This document shows positions 1 through 9,203 of a DNA stretch of 64,000 nucleotides, one piece after another (positions within the stretch are counted from its first letter, which is position 1; each line of letters starts with the position of its first letter). The DNA is taken from NCBI RefSeq assembly GCF_005233845.1, contig NZ_SZQL01000001.1, positions 62,001 through 126,000 on the forward strand, read 5' to 3'. Position numbers and translations under genes: made by a program. Source of the stretch: Ilyomonas limi. GTDB lineage: Bacteria > Bacteroidota > Bacteroidia > Chitinophagales > Chitinophagaceae. The notes beneath the pieces were generated by a model. It was not told the origin of the DNA. It saw only the letters and a program-made list of their open reading frames with translations, and did not search any database.

Positions 1-144
1 TGAGTTGTGAGTATAAAAGTTGTTTACCCGCAATTGGCAATTGTGTTAAGTCATGCAGGGGAAGTAAGTTATACAAAGATGCTTCATTCTGCTTAGTGCA
101 GCTCTTTGTTCCTGAGCCTTTACGGTTCAATAAAAAACATGCTT

Positions 145-1722
145 ATGAAGAATATATTCTCAGATGTTGTTACCAACAATCTGCGCAACGTTCTATTGCT
201 GTTAATGGCCGGTGTATGTATGCAAAAAGCATATAGCCAGCCAAACAATTCCTATCAGCCGCCGGTATTTACCGATAGCCTCCGGATGCAAAAAATTGAA
301 TCTACCTTTCCCATAATAGATAGTATATTTTATACATATGCAATGCAACATCATTATCCCGGCTTTACTTATGGCTTGGTGGTAGATGGGCGGTTGGTAC
401 ACGCCGGTGCATTCGGTTATACCGATGTAGAAAAGAAAATGCCTGCGACTGTTCAATCGCTTTTTCGCATTGCTTCTATGACCAAAAGCTTTACAGCAAT
501 GGCAATTTTAAAGCTGCGTGAGGAAGGAAAATTGCAGTTGGATGCCCCCGCATCCAAATACATTCCAGAGATGAAAAACCTGCATTATCTTACTGCCGAT
601 GCATCGCCTATTACCATTAGGCAGCTACTCACGCATGCTGCCGGCTTCCCGGAAGATAATCCCTGGGGCGACCGTCAACTGCAAGACTCCGATGCCGAGT
701 TGATGGCGCTTGTAAATAAAGGTATTTCCTTTTCCAATGTGCCGGGTATAGCTTACGAATACAGTAATCTTGGTTTTACATTATTGGGGCATATCGTATC
801 CAAGGTGTCAGGTATGCCGTATGAGGAATACATTACTAAAAACATTTTGCAGCCGCTCGGAATGAACAATACAAAATGGGAATATACCAAAGTGCCGCCT
901 CAGCAATTAGCACATGGCTACCGTTGGCTTAATGAGCAATGGATAGAACAACCTATGTTGCACGATGGTGCATACGGAGCAATGGGTGGATTAATTACTT
1001 CGATACAGGATTTTAGTAAATACATGGCACTGCATCAAACAGCCTATCCACCATCGAACAGTAAAGATAACGGACCTGTAAAAAGAAGTGATTTGCGCGA
1101 AATGCAACATCCCTGGAATGTCAGTACCTTATCTCCATTATATACTTATCCGAGTGGAAGAACATGCGCTACAGTAGCTGCTTATTGTTATGGCTTACGG
1201 TGGATGAGAGATTGCAATGACAGAGTATATGTAGGGCACAGCGGCGGGTTGCCGGGCTTTGGAAGCAACTGGCAGATTTTGCCGGAGTACGGCATTGGCA
1301 TTGTTTCTTTTGCCAACCTTACTTATGCAGGTACAAGCACAGCAAACCTGCAAGTGCTGGATACAATTATTACGTTGGCGCACTTGCAGCGGAGGCAATT
1401 GCCGCCTTCCCCTATTTTGCAAAAGCGACGGAATGAGCTGATGAAAATATTGCCTGGCTGGAACAATGCAGAGAGCAGTACCATTTTTGCCGGGAACTTT
1501 TTTATGGATTATCCATTAGATTCGTTGAAGAAAGAAGCTGCAACCATTTTTGCAGATGCCGGAAAGATTATAAAAGTGAATGATGTTGTTCCCCAAAATC
1601 AATTGCGCGGCATTTTCACTATGGAAGGTGAAAAAAAGAACATCGAAGTGACATTTACTTTAACACCCGAAAACCCGCCATTAATTCAGGAATACCATAT
1701 TAAAGCAGTGGAGAAAAAATGA
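145..1722 (+). CDS. Secreted serine hydrolase, class C beta-lactamase/penicillin-binding-protein fold
   Basis: The 525-residue product carries the three active-site motifs of the serine beta-lactamase/DD-peptidase fold: SMTK at 111-114 (nucleophile serine and general-base lysine), YSN at 206-208 and HSG at 365-367. A hydrophobic N-terminal segment ending near AYS looks like a signal peptide, so the protein probably acts in the periplasm or outside the cell. The family (Pfam Beta-lactamase, class C/EstB-like) includes D-amino-acid peptidases and esterases as well as beta-lactamases, so the substrate cannot be told. I chose the ATG at 145 because it gives a normal Lys-rich signal-peptide start; the ATG at 139 is the alternative, and the longer frame from 106 needs TTG. 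About 150 residues after the catalytic domain form a C-terminal extension of unknown role. Confidence 0.85.
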   Translation: MKNIFSDVVTNNLRNVLLLLMAGVCMQKAYSQPNNSYQPPVFTDSLRMQKIESTFPIIDSIFYTYAMQHHYPGFTYGLVVDGRLVHAGAFGYTDVEKKMPATVQSLFRIASMTKSFTAMAILKLREEGKLQLDAPASKYIPEMKNLHYLTADASPITIRQLLTHAAGFPEDNPWGDRQLQDSDAELMALVNKGISFSNVPGIAYEYSNLGFTLLGHIVSKVSGMPYEEYITKNILQPLGMNNTKWEYTKVPPQQLAHGYRWLNEQWIEQPMLHDGAYGAMGGLITSIQDFSKYMALHQTAYPPSNSKDNGPVKRSDLREMQHPWNVSTLSPLYTYPSGRTCATVAAYCYGLRWMRDCNDRVYVGHSGGLPGFGSNWQILPEYGIGIVSFANLTYAGTSTANLQVLDTIITLAHLQRRQLPPSPILQKRRNELMKILPGWNNAESSTIFAGNFFMDYPLDSLKKEAATIFADAGKIIKVNDVVPQNQLRGIFTMEGEKKNIEVTFTLTPENPPLIQEYHIKAVEKK

Positions 1723-1842
1723 GCGGCTTTTTGAATTATATTCTCCTTAAAAAGAACGTAGTAACAGAAAATATTTCCCTTTGCATAACCACGAAGAGTA
1801 CATTTACGTTTAAATATAATAGAACCTTATATTAGTAGTAAT

Positions 1843-3300
1843 ATGAAAAAGATAGCAGCGCTTGCTTTTGTGTGTTTCCTTTTATTTTCTTTAAATGCGT
1901 GTAAGAAAAAAGATTCCACGCCTGTTACACCCACTCCACCTGTTACCACGGCTACCGAAGAAGATCTGCTGGCAGATTCTGTGTATTTGTACTCAAAAGA
2001 AGTATATCTCTGGCATTCGGTATTGCCTGCTTACGAACAATTTAATCCACGGCAATACGAAGGGGATGATGAACTCACTTCTGCCGAAAATGTAATGAAT
2101 GCTATTCGCGCCAAAGAGCCGTTGGACCGCTATAGCTTTGTAACAACCACAGAAGAATCGGATGGCTTGCAAACAGGCGACAACAGAGATTATGGCTTTT
2201 TCATTAAGGCGGCTGCGCTGGACAGAGCATTGCCTTACGATTCGGTGTATTGGTTTGTATCGTATGTTTATACCAACTCTTCTGCAGGTATAGCCGGTGT
2301 GCAGCGCGGCTGGTACATCAATAAAATAAACGGCACTACTATTGGCTACGACGACCCAAGTGTTGATATTTTAAATGATGTATTTTTTGGCAGCAGCACC
2401 AGTGCAACATTCGGATTTATAAGGCCTGATGGCGGAGCGGTAACGGTTGATTTGAGCAAAACTGAATTTATCGCTAATTCAGTGTTGTACGACACTGTTT
2501 ACCACAGTACTGATGGTACAAAAAAGATTGGTTATTTTGTTTTTAACCAGTTTTTTGGCGAGCCTTCGCGTGCAGAATTAGCCAATGTATTTGCTTATTT
2601 CCAGCAAAAAGGTATTAATGAACTGATTGTGGATTTGCGCTACAACCGTGGTGGCTCTACCGAGACGCAGGACACGCTTGCCAACTTAATTGCACCATTG
2701 GCAGCTAACAATCAAACGATGTATCAGTATCTCTTCAACGATTCCTTACAGGCAGGTAAATTTCCATTATTAAAACGCAAACCGGGTTTTGGCAATGTAT
2801 CTTTTGCACCACAGAATAATATGGTAAAATACGAAAAAGCCGGAAACCTCGATCTCAATCGTGTATTCTTTATTGTTACCGGTTCTACGGCTTCGGCAAG
2901 CGAACTGCTCATCAATAACCTACGCCCGTATATGGATGTGAAACTCGTAGGTGATACCACGTATGGCAAGCCGGTAGGTTTTTTCCCGATCACTATTTTC
3001 GATTATGCTATTTATCCTATCTCGTTTAAAACAGCAAACAGTGTGGGCAGTGCCGACTATTACAGCGGTTTTGCGCCGGATAAACTTACCGCTGATGGTG
3101 TAAACAGAAACTGGGGCGATATACAAGAGCCTTCTCTGGCTGCGGCTTTAAACTATATTACTACAGGTACCTATGGCAGAATGACAAGTAATGCCGATGA
3201 GCAAAACAGGCAGTTATTAATGCAGCAAAAGCAGTTTGCGCCATTAAGCAACAAGCTTTCTGAAAGGAAGTTTACGGGTATGTTTCCGGAGGACAAGTAA
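1843..3300 (+). CDS. S41-family C-terminal processing peptidase, lipoprotein
   Basis: The product (485 aa) starts with a lipoprotein signal peptide with lipobox LNAC (Cys20), then a Lys/Pro/Thr-rich linker. An N-terminal helical region and a PDZ-like segment (about 120-205) precede the S41 protease core (about 225-430). The core motif TASASE holds the expected nucleophile Ser351, with Lys376 exactly 25 residues later in YGKPVG, the same spacing as the Ser-Lys dyad of Tsp/CtpA proteases. It is therefore probably active and envelope-anchored. It stands alone; the upstream serine hydrolase ends 120 bases earlier. Bacteroidota carry many such S41 lipoproteins, and the natural substrate is unknown. 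Confidence 0.88.
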   Translation: MKKIAALAFVCFLLFSLNACKKKDSTPVTPTPPVTTATEEDLLADSVYLYSKEVYLWHSVLPAYEQFNPRQYEGDDELTSAENVMNAIRAKEPLDRYSFVTTTEESDGLQTGDNRDYGFFIKAAALDRALPYDSVYWFVSYVYTNSSAGIAGVQRGWYINKINGTTIGYDDPSVDILNDVFFGSSTSATFGFIRPDGGAVTVDLSKTEFIANSVLYDTVYHSTDGTKKIGYFVFNQFFGEPSRAELANVFAYFQQKGINELIVDLRYNRGGSTETQDTLANLIAPLAANNQTMYQYLFNDSLQAGKFPLLKRKPGFGNVSFAPQNNMVKYEKAGNLDLNRVFFIVTGSTASASELLINNLRPYMDVKLVGDTTYGKPVGFFPITIFDYAIYPISFKTANSVGSADYYSGFAPDKLTADGVNRNWGDIQEPSLAAALNYITTGTYGRMTSNADEQNRQLLMQQKQFAPLSNKLSERKFTGMFPEDK

Positions 3301-3316
3301 GTATTCTTTTCTCTTT

Positions 3317-3355
3317 AAACATACGGTCTTGGGCACTGCGTAAGACCGTATGTTT
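3317..3355 (+). terminator. Hairpin terminator after the S41 peptidase
   Basis: A perfect 14-bp inverted repeat (arms 3317-3330 and 3342-3355) begins 16 bases after the stop codon and is followed by a short T run. It fits an intrinsic terminator for the S41 gene. Confidence 0.75.
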
Positions 3356-3370
3356 TTACAGCTTTTACTA

Positions 3371-3429
3371 TTTTCAATTAAGTAGCATGATATACAAGTT
3401 TACAACTTCCTGCTTGCAGCCTGTAGCTT
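3371..3429. repeat. Composite short dispersed repeat, copy 1
   Basis: Core A (TTTTCAATTAAGTAGCATGA, 3371-3390) is followed after 20 bases by core B (TGCTTGCAGCCTGTAGCTT, 3411-3429). Near-identical core pairs occur at 22523-22598 (inverted) and 62748-62816. All three lie between convergent genes. The rest of the 3301-3616 gap holds only the terminator. Confidence 0.65.
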
Positions 3430-3616
3430 ATATGAGGTAAGTATCTCGCCAAAATTATATTCAGTTAATTCTACCTACAGATTCTGCACAAAGCCGCCCT
3501 TAATTGTTGATAATAATCAGTTCTAATCGGCGGTAATTGCGGAATGACGGCTTCGATTATCATAAGTTAATTTTGACGACACACTTACCTTATTTGGAAC
3601 AGGCATTGTTAGTATT

Positions 3617-4831
3617 TTAATAAGCTGCTAACCCGGCTGCAGCCGCCGGTAGTCCGGGCATTTCACCAATAGGCTTCAATGTGCCGAACAAACCTCTCTT
3701 GTATTCGGTGATGCTGTGCGATTGGGAATTAAGATTATATACATAGCCGTTATTTCCACTTACAACAATATCAATGGGTGATGCGCCGGTAGTTGTTTTT
3801 GCAAAAAATACAAGATATAATCCACCGTAAGGCGATACATAATAAGACGAAATGCTATTACTGCCGGCATTGGTGGTAAAAGCAAATCTGCCATAATGTG
3901 TAGTTACTAACCAGCAAGGTGCCGATTGAAAATCTTTTACTTCGCCTTTTATTACATTGATGTTTCCATTATTATCAGTAGCATAAGAAGAGCAGGAGCC
4001 TCCGTTCATTATACCTCCTGCTGCATTGGATACAACTAAGTAGTGATTGCTTTGCGAAAAGTCGAACCCGTAAGGCGTTTGCCCAACTGAATTATTGAAA
4101 GTACCCGGACCGGCAACACCTTGTGCATCTATTGTAAAAGCAGCAATTTTACTGGTTGCTTTTTCTGTTACAAACAATAGCGTACCACTGGGATGAAATT
4201 TAATTTCACCAGGGCCGGCGCCGCTGCTGCTAAGCGGTTGCAGGGAGCCATCAATTTTTGTAAGGGTGCCGCCTGAGCCAATAGTAAAACCACAAATATT
4301 GGCACTTGCAGAGTTAACTACATACAGCCAATGCCCATGCACCGTAAGACTTACAGGTGTAGTACCACCGGAGTTGATAGTATGCGCAAGCGTAAGGCTG
4401 CCATCGCTATGCACCCAAAAAGAAGAAACAGAGTTGTCGCCTGCATTTACTGCATATAGCCATTGATGCTGTTTATCAAGCGCCAAAGCGCCCTGCGAGC
4501 CAAGTCCTGTTCCGCTGCCGGCACCGCCCGAAGCCACACTTGTTACAAAGCTTAATGTTCCATCGGAATGTTGCTTGTAAATATGAATGCTGTTTTGAGC
4601 AGCCTCATTGCTTTCTGTATATACATAGCCTTCCTGCAACATTGTTTTAGCATCGGCAAGCATCATTTCATCCGGGTTAGCGCCATGCTCCGCAATCATG
4701 TCTTTTATAGATGTTTCGGATTGGGTTTGCTGTGCAATGGGTGCTGTAGTTTTCAGTTGATCTTTATTGCAGGAAGCAATAGTAAAAGCAACAGCAATGG
4801 CTGTTACTTTTAGTAGGTTTTTTGATAGCAT
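3617..4831 (-). CDS. Beta-propeller lipoprotein, lactonase (YVTN/6-phosphogluconolactonase-like) family
   Basis: The 404-residue product has a lipoprotein signal with Cys21 in the IASC lipobox. From about residue 70 onward it shows repeating blades of the type found in seven-bladed lactonase/YVTN propellers, for example segments ending in WLYAVNAGDNSVSSF, LYVVNSASANICGF and FAFTTNAGSNSISSY. The family includes 6-phosphogluconolactonase (Pgl of E. coli), but here lipid anchoring and the absence of pentose-phosphate neighbours argue against a cytoplasmic sugar-lactone role. It more likely binds or processes an unknown ligand at the envelope. It lies 96 bases downstream of the sigma/anti-sigma pair on the same strand and may be part of that operon. 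Confidence 0.75.
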   Translation of the reverse strand: MLSKNLLKVTAIAVAFTIASCNKDQLKTTAPIAQQTQSETSIKDMIAEHGANPDEMMLADAKTMLQEGYVYTESNEAAQNSIHIYKQHSDGTLSFVTSVASGGAGSGTGLGSQGALALDKQHQWLYAVNAGDNSVSSFWVHSDGSLTLAHTINSGGTTPVSLTVHGHWLYVVNSASANICGFTIGSGGTLTKIDGSLQPLSSSGAGPGEIKFHPSGTLLFVTEKATSKIAAFTIDAQGVAGPGTFNNSVGQTPYGFDFSQSNHYLVVSNAAGGIMNGGSCSSYATDNNGNINVIKGEVKDFQSAPCWLVTTHYGRFAFTTNAGSNSISSYYVSPYGGLYLVFFAKTTTGASPIDIVVSGNNGYVYNLNSQSHSITEYKRGLFGTLKPIGEMPGLPAAAAGLAAY

Positions 4832-4927
4832 AACATGTTGTTTTTATTGGTTAAAAGAAAAAGGATTACTTACCCGCTCATAATAATGTGCAGGTATATT
4901 TTCAAGTAATAATATTGCTTGGTGGAG

Positions 4928-6112
4928 CTATCGCGTATAGGCTATATGTATTCCGGCACTCATTACCTGCATGCTACCCATGCCCATGCCTTTTAGGGGA
5001 ATTTGCAGGTAAGGCTGTATTCTTATCGTAGTTCCCTTTTGTATAGTATGTTCATAACCAACACTCACATCAATAGAAGACGCAAAACCGGCTGACACTT
5101 GCTTATACATGCCTTTCATATTTTGCTGCACGCCATTCATAGAAGTCTGGTAATCATTTTTTTCTTTGGTAAGTATATAAGAAGACATGCCTGCCGAAGA
5201 AAAGAATGTAGATGATTTTTTGTGTACAATATCATATTTAATGGCAACCGGTAGCTGGTATAAATTACTGCTTCCTTCAACACTCAGCACTTTCATTTCT
5301 GCAGGCATGGAGCCGCTCATTTTATCCATGGAGAAATATTTTCCATTGCTGAAATAATACTTTTTGGAGTATAACAAACCAACTTCAACGGCGGCATTTT
5401 TATTTATTCTGAAGCCTGCTATAATGCCTGCATCGAAGCCGGGTTTTTTAAATCCCTGGTTCTTTACTTCATTAAGGGCAAGCCCTGCAATTATGCCTGC
5501 ATACAGGTGAGGCTTTTGTGGGGTGTGTGTGTTTGTTGTAATTGGTTGCTGCCTGCCGTCATTACTTTTTTGCTGATTCATATTTACAATTTGGCTGCCT
5601 GCAGGAGAAGCAGTAAAACTGTTTTTTGAATAAATTGAATCAACTTGTTTGCTGTTCTTTTTTTCTACATTCTTTACCGGTGCAGTGGGTGTAATTGCCT
5701 GCACACTTTTATCTGTTTCATTATTGTAGAATGGTCCTATTGTGGGTATTATTCTTTCAGTCTTATCTGCTGAATATGTTATGCTATTTTGTTTACCGGT
5801 AATTGTATTATTATTTATTTCCTGTTGAGGTGATGAATAGGAAACTGCTGCAGCATGGCTGTTTGATTTTCCTACTGCATTGTTAGAATAATAAGAAAAC
5901 ATAGCTGTACTAAGTGGAATAAGTAAAAACAGCAGCAAAAAAATAGCATTGGCAGCGCCATTTTCTTTACGATTAATTTCAACAGGCATAACCGAACTAT
6001 CATCCGATAACTGTGCAACAATCGTATCCCAGTTATCCGCACCCGCTTCGAGCGTGTAATTAACTACCGCCTTTCTGAACAATTCATCCATATCGTTTTC
6101 TACATCCTGCAT
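4928..6112 (-). CDS. Anti-sigma-like single-TM protein with C-terminal outer-membrane beta-barrel domain
   Basis: The product (394 aa) starts with a short cytoplasmic-type acidic segment (1-50, ending in an NWDTIVAQL motif), then one strong hydrophobic segment (54-75), a Ser/Asn/Gln-rich linker, and a C-terminal domain from about 200. That domain has alternating glycine/aromatic strands such as YAGIIAGLALNE and AGIIAGFRIN, like the PorT/OMP_b-brl family. The start codon overlaps the end of the upstream ECF sigma gene by 13 bases, so the two are probably translationally coupled and the protein is likely to control that sigma factor. A single inner-membrane helix together with a barrel-like domain is topologically odd: either the barrel-like part is a periplasmic fold or the protein is split between membranes. 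Confidence 0.65.
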   Translation of the reverse strand: MQDVENDMDELFRKAVVNYTLEAGADNWDTIVAQLSDDSSVMPVEINRKENGAANAIFLLLFLLIPLSTAMFSYYSNNAVGKSNSHAAAVSYSSPQQEINNNTITGKQNSITYSADKTERIIPTIGPFYNNETDKSVQAITPTAPVKNVEKKNSKQVDSIYSKNSFTASPAGSQIVNMNQQKSNDGRQQPITTNTHTPQKPHLYAGIIAGLALNEVKNQGFKKPGFDAGIIAGFRINKNAAVEVGLLYSKKYYFSNGKYFSMDKMSGSMPAEMKVLSVEGSSNLYQLPVAIKYDIVHKKSSTFFSSAGMSSYILTKEKNDYQTSMNGVQQNMKGMYKQVSAGFASSIDVSVGYEHTIQKGTTIRIQPYLQIPLKGMGMGSMQVMSAGIHIAYTR

Positions 6113-6672
6113 AACAATTCATCTTCGGTTTTCTTTAAGTTTTGCTGCAGCATCGTTCTGGCTCTCAGCAGGTTCGACCTGCATGTGCTTACCGGTATAT
6201 GAAGCATCTCTGCTATCTCGGCGTGCGAGAAACCATCAATCACATATAAGTTGAATACTAACCGGTAAGGTGTCGGCAGTTGCTTAATCATAAGTACCAA
6301 ATCGTTGTACATCATTGCCTGCTCTGCATCCCTGCTATCACTTGGCAAGCCCCATACAGAAGCTGGTATATCGCCGGTTTCAGGTGATGTTTTTTTGCTT
6401 CGCAACTGGTCAATCGAAACATTAATCATAATTCTTTTCATCCAACCCATCAATATCTTTTCGTTATCTGCATCAGTACCCATTTCAAATCGGTCAATGT
6501 GGTTGAACAGTTTTACAAATCCATCATTTACTGCATTTACTGCCTCTTCGTATTGGTATATATATCTGAAAACAATCTTCAAAGCATAGCCACGGTAATG
6601 CTCATAAATCATCTTCTGATATTTATGGTCTTTACCAATACAACCTTTTATAATATTTGTAATGTTTTCCAA
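6100..6672 (-). CDS. RNA polymerase ECF-type sigma factor
   Basis: This 190-residue protein has the two-domain layout of extracytoplasmic-function sigma factors. Region 2 (about 20-95) contains the AVNAVNDGFVKLFNHID helix and the MGWMKRIMINVSIDQLR segment that bind core enzyme and the -10 element. Region 4 (about 130-185) has the helix-turn-helix HAEIAEMLHIPVSTCRSNLL. It is the first gene of a minus-strand group with the overlapping anti-sigma-like gene and possibly the propeller lipoprotein. The 276 bases upstream (6673-6948) separate it from the divergent cupin gene and should hold both promoters. Family assignment is firm; the stimulus is unknown. Confidence 0.9.
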   Translation of the reverse strand: MENITNIIKGCIGKDHKYQKMIYEHYRGYALKIVFRYIYQYEEAVNAVNDGFVKLFNHIDRFEMGTDADNEKILMGWMKRIMINVSIDQLRSKKTSPETGDIPASVWGLPSDSRDAEQAMMYNDLVLMIKQLPTPYRLVFNLYVIDGFSHAEIAEMLHIPVSTCRSNLLRARTMLQQNLKKTEDELLCRM

Positions 6673-6948
6673 ATCCTTTAAAAGGTTTTAGATAATGGTG
6701 GCTGTTGTGTGCTGTTTGCCATACTTAGTTGTTCTAAGTAATCTTTCAATGTTAAAACGCGCTATTGTTGCTCAACTGCTGCAGGCATTTATCATTAGTA
6801 CATACGGCTGTATTTTTCCGGGCGTTGCAGATAAGTAAAGTTAAATATTTGTTAGCAGAAGCAATTTTTTACAGGCTTATTTGGCAAGCTACAGGTACAT
6901 AAGCTACATCTGGTGTACTACCTTTATACATTCAATACTCCTAACTAA

Positions 6949-7449
6949 ATGAATGCTGCTTACTTTATACAACATTTACACCTCCAACCGCATCCCGAAG
7001 GTGGTTATTTCAGAGAAACCTACCGTGCAAGTGAGTTTATTAAGGTTGATGCGTTGCCACCCCGTTTTTCCGGCGTACGTCCTTTTTCAACAGCTATTTA
7101 TTACTTATTACAGCAAGGTGATTTTTCGGCATTCCATCGCATACAAAGTGATGAATGCTGGCATTTTTATGCAGGCGATACATTACTAATTCATGTAATT
7201 GAAGAGGATGGAAAATATTGCTGCATTCAATTAGGGAGCAATGTAGCAGCCGGTGAAATGTTCCAGTTTGTAGTACCGGCAACAGCCTGGTTTGCTGCCG
7301 GGCCTGCATCTAATAATGCGTTTACCCTTGCAGGCTGCACTGTGGCTCCCGGCTTTGATTTTAGTGATTTTGAAATAGCAGACAGAAACACATTATTAGA
7401 CACTTATCCGCAGCACGCTGATATTATCAACCGGCTAACGCGGCAATAA
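6949..7449 (+). CDS. Cupin_5 (DUF985) family protein
   Basis: The product (166 aa, cytoplasmic) matches the DUF985/cupin_5 family, known from yeast YML079w. It shows the N-terminal LQPHPEGGYFRETYRA motif, a central FHRIQSDECWHFYAGDTLLIHVI strand set, and a C-terminal APGFDFSDFEIADR segment. The fold is a small jelly-roll barrel resembling germin and sugar-nucleotide epimerases; no reaction is established for the family. It ends 56 bases before the convergent pterin-synthase gene. Confidence 0.85.
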   Translation: MNAAYFIQHLHLQPHPEGGYFRETYRASEFIKVDALPPRFSGVRPFSTAIYYLLQQGDFSAFHRIQSDECWHFYAGDTLLIHVIEEDGKYCCIQLGSNVAAGEMFQFVVPATAWFAAGPASNNAFTLAGCTVAPGFDFSDFEIADRNTLLDTYPQHADIINRLTRQ

Positions 7450-7505
7450 ATCAAAATCGCCGGCAGCCATAAATATTTAAAAATGCTTCACGTCTTTGCG
7501 GTCAA

Positions 7506-7916
7506 TCATTCCCCAAAATACTCCACATAAATCCGTGGTGTTTCGTATAGCTTAATGGCGTGCAGTTGCACCTCGCTGGGAAGATGGGGTGTGAGTTGTT
7601 GCCAGATAGCTGTTGCAAGGTTTTCGGTGGTACACATCATGTCTTTTAAGAAAGGCACATCAAGGTTCAGGTTTTTATGGTCTAATTGTTCCAGAATTTT
7701 TTCATTAATCAGCTTACTTAATTTTTTAGCATCCATCAAAAAACCCGTATCGGGGTCGGGCGTTCCTTTGATAGTAACGTGCAGATCAAAGTTGTGGCCA
7801 TGCCAGTTTTCATTGGCACATACACCAAACAATTCCTCGTTTTTTTCCTTACTCCAGCGTGGGTTATACAGTTTGTGGGCTGCATTAAAATGCTCTATCC
7901 TTGTGAGGTAAACCAT
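7506..7916 (-). CDS. queD: 6-pyruvoyl-tetrahydropterin synthase / 6-carboxytetrahydropterin synthase (QueD family)
   Basis: The 136-residue product is a T-fold enzyme. Zinc ligands are visible as the histidine in FNAAHKLYN and the two in WHGHNFDLHV. The active-site cysteine lies in GVCANENWHGH, that is C-x5-HGH. The spacing resembles eukaryotic and cyanobacterial 6-pyruvoyl-tetrahydropterin synthase more than the shorter C-x3-HGH of E. coli QueD. The LDHKNLN segment supplies the Asp/His pair. It therefore acts on dihydroneopterin triphosphate, either for queuosine (preQ0) or for tetrahydropterin; no other queuosine gene is nearby. A TATCTTTG element (minus strand, 7921-7928) lies just upstream of the ATG and resembles the Bacteroidota -7 box. 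Confidence 0.85.
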   Translation of the reverse strand: MVYLTRIEHFNAAHKLYNPRWSKEKNEELFGVCANENWHGHNFDLHVTIKGTPDPDTGFLMDAKKLSKLINEKILEQLDHKNLNLDVPFLKDMMCTTENLATAIWQQLTPHLPSEVQLHAIKLYETPRIYVEYFGE

Positions 7917-8139
7917 ACTGCAAAGATAATTGAGAGTTGGAAGATGAGAGTTGATGGATAGTTAATAGTACAAAGGAGTTGGCAGTTGATAGATGATCAG
8001 TTGACAGCCTGCAAACAGTAAAGATAAAAAACGGATAACTTATCAGCCCGCCCCTGTTTTTCTTTGCTCACAGCTCATTACCTGCAACCTGAACCTTTTG
8101 CCTTGCATTTTAAGCCTTGAACCATGTTCCTGAGCCTTC

Positions 8140-8958
8140 CTACATATATTTCTTCATTACCATAAACAACACTTTCTTATCCGCATCATTTAACACAGCT
8201 AAGCTATCTGCCTCAAAATGCCGGTGAAAAGCCTGAATGGCAGCCGTGCTATCTTTTACATCGTATCCAATAATGCGTAATGCCTGCAGGCTGTTAAAGT
8301 CGGGCGGCAAGGGTACATTTGTTGTATCGTCGTACCAATAACCAAAGCCTTTTTCTGCCAGCAGTTTCCAGGGAAAATACGGATTCGGATCGTTCTTGCG
8401 CGCAGGCGCTATATCGCCATGACCAATAAAATTTTCAACCGGAATATTGTACTTCTTTTTCAGGTTGGCAAGCAGGTGCAGCAGATTCGTAATTTGCGGT
8501 AGTGTAAACGGTTCAAAGCCGTTATTGTCCAGCTCTATGCCAATAGAAGATGAATTAATGTCTTTATTATTTCCCCACCGCGAAATACCGGCGTGCCACG
8601 CACGTAAATAATCGTTGAGCATGTGATATACGGTGCCATCTTTCGCTATTACATAATGGGCGCTTACCTGCGGGCGTACCAGCGTAAACGTGCGTAGTGT
8701 TTGTTGTATAGAATCCTGTGCAGTATGATGAATAATTACATAGTCGGGCTTGCGCAAATTGAAATTGATAGTTCCTGCCGGATAGGGCATCGGTACAATA
8801 GAATCCAAACCTTCATTGGAAGGAAAAACACGGATGGTTTTGGCTAATGTTTTTACCTGTTTTTTATACACTCTGTTGGTAGCCCTGTATGGATTGTGTG
8901 AGCAGCTATAATGTGTATATATTACCAGCGCAACGCAAAAGAGAAAGCATTTTTTCAT
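8140..8958 (-). CDS. N-acetylmuramoyl-L-alanine amidase (Amidase_2), exported
   Basis: The product (272 aa from the chosen start) has an N-terminal hydrophobic signal MKKCFLFCVALVIYTHYSC with a possible weak lipobox, then the Amidase_2/PGRP fold. The zinc-binding and catalytic residues are visible: IIHHTAQDS (first His), the WHAGISRWG block, GIELDNNG, and GHGDIAPARKNDPNPYFPW (second His plus the zinc Asp). It should cleave the bond between N-acetylmuramic acid and L-alanine in peptidoglycan, for turnover or recycling in the periplasm. The frame stays open 16 codons further upstream, but only the internal ATG at 8958 yields a signal peptide directly at the N-terminus. Confidence 0.88.
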   Translation of the reverse strand: MKKCFLFCVALVIYTHYSCSHNPYRATNRVYKKQVKTLAKTIRVFPSNEGLDSIVPMPYPAGTINFNLRKPDYVIIHHTAQDSIQQTLRTFTLVRPQVSAHYVIAKDGTVYHMLNDYLRAWHAGISRWGNNKDINSSSIGIELDNNGFEPFTLPQITNLLHLLANLKKKYNIPVENFIGHGDIAPARKNDPNPYFPWKLLAEKGFGYWYDDTTNVPLPPDFNSLQALRIIGYDVKDSTAAIQAFHRHFEADSLAVLNDADKKVLFMVMKKYM

Positions 8959-9203
8959 AGTATAAAAATAAGGCAAGCCCCATTCTAATAATGCTTTATT
9001 TATCACGCTGCACTCATCATAGGTCCCGGTTTTTATGAAGTGTAAATAGTAATATGGTGTCCTTTATTTACATCCATTACCACTTGCTCATAAACAGGGA
9101 TCGCAGTAATAAAACTGTTTGCAGTAAATTCTTCGTGCTTCATGCTTTTGTGTCAACACCCTCCTGGCTTAGCTTTTGAATACTATCTCTCTAAAACGTA
9201 TCT

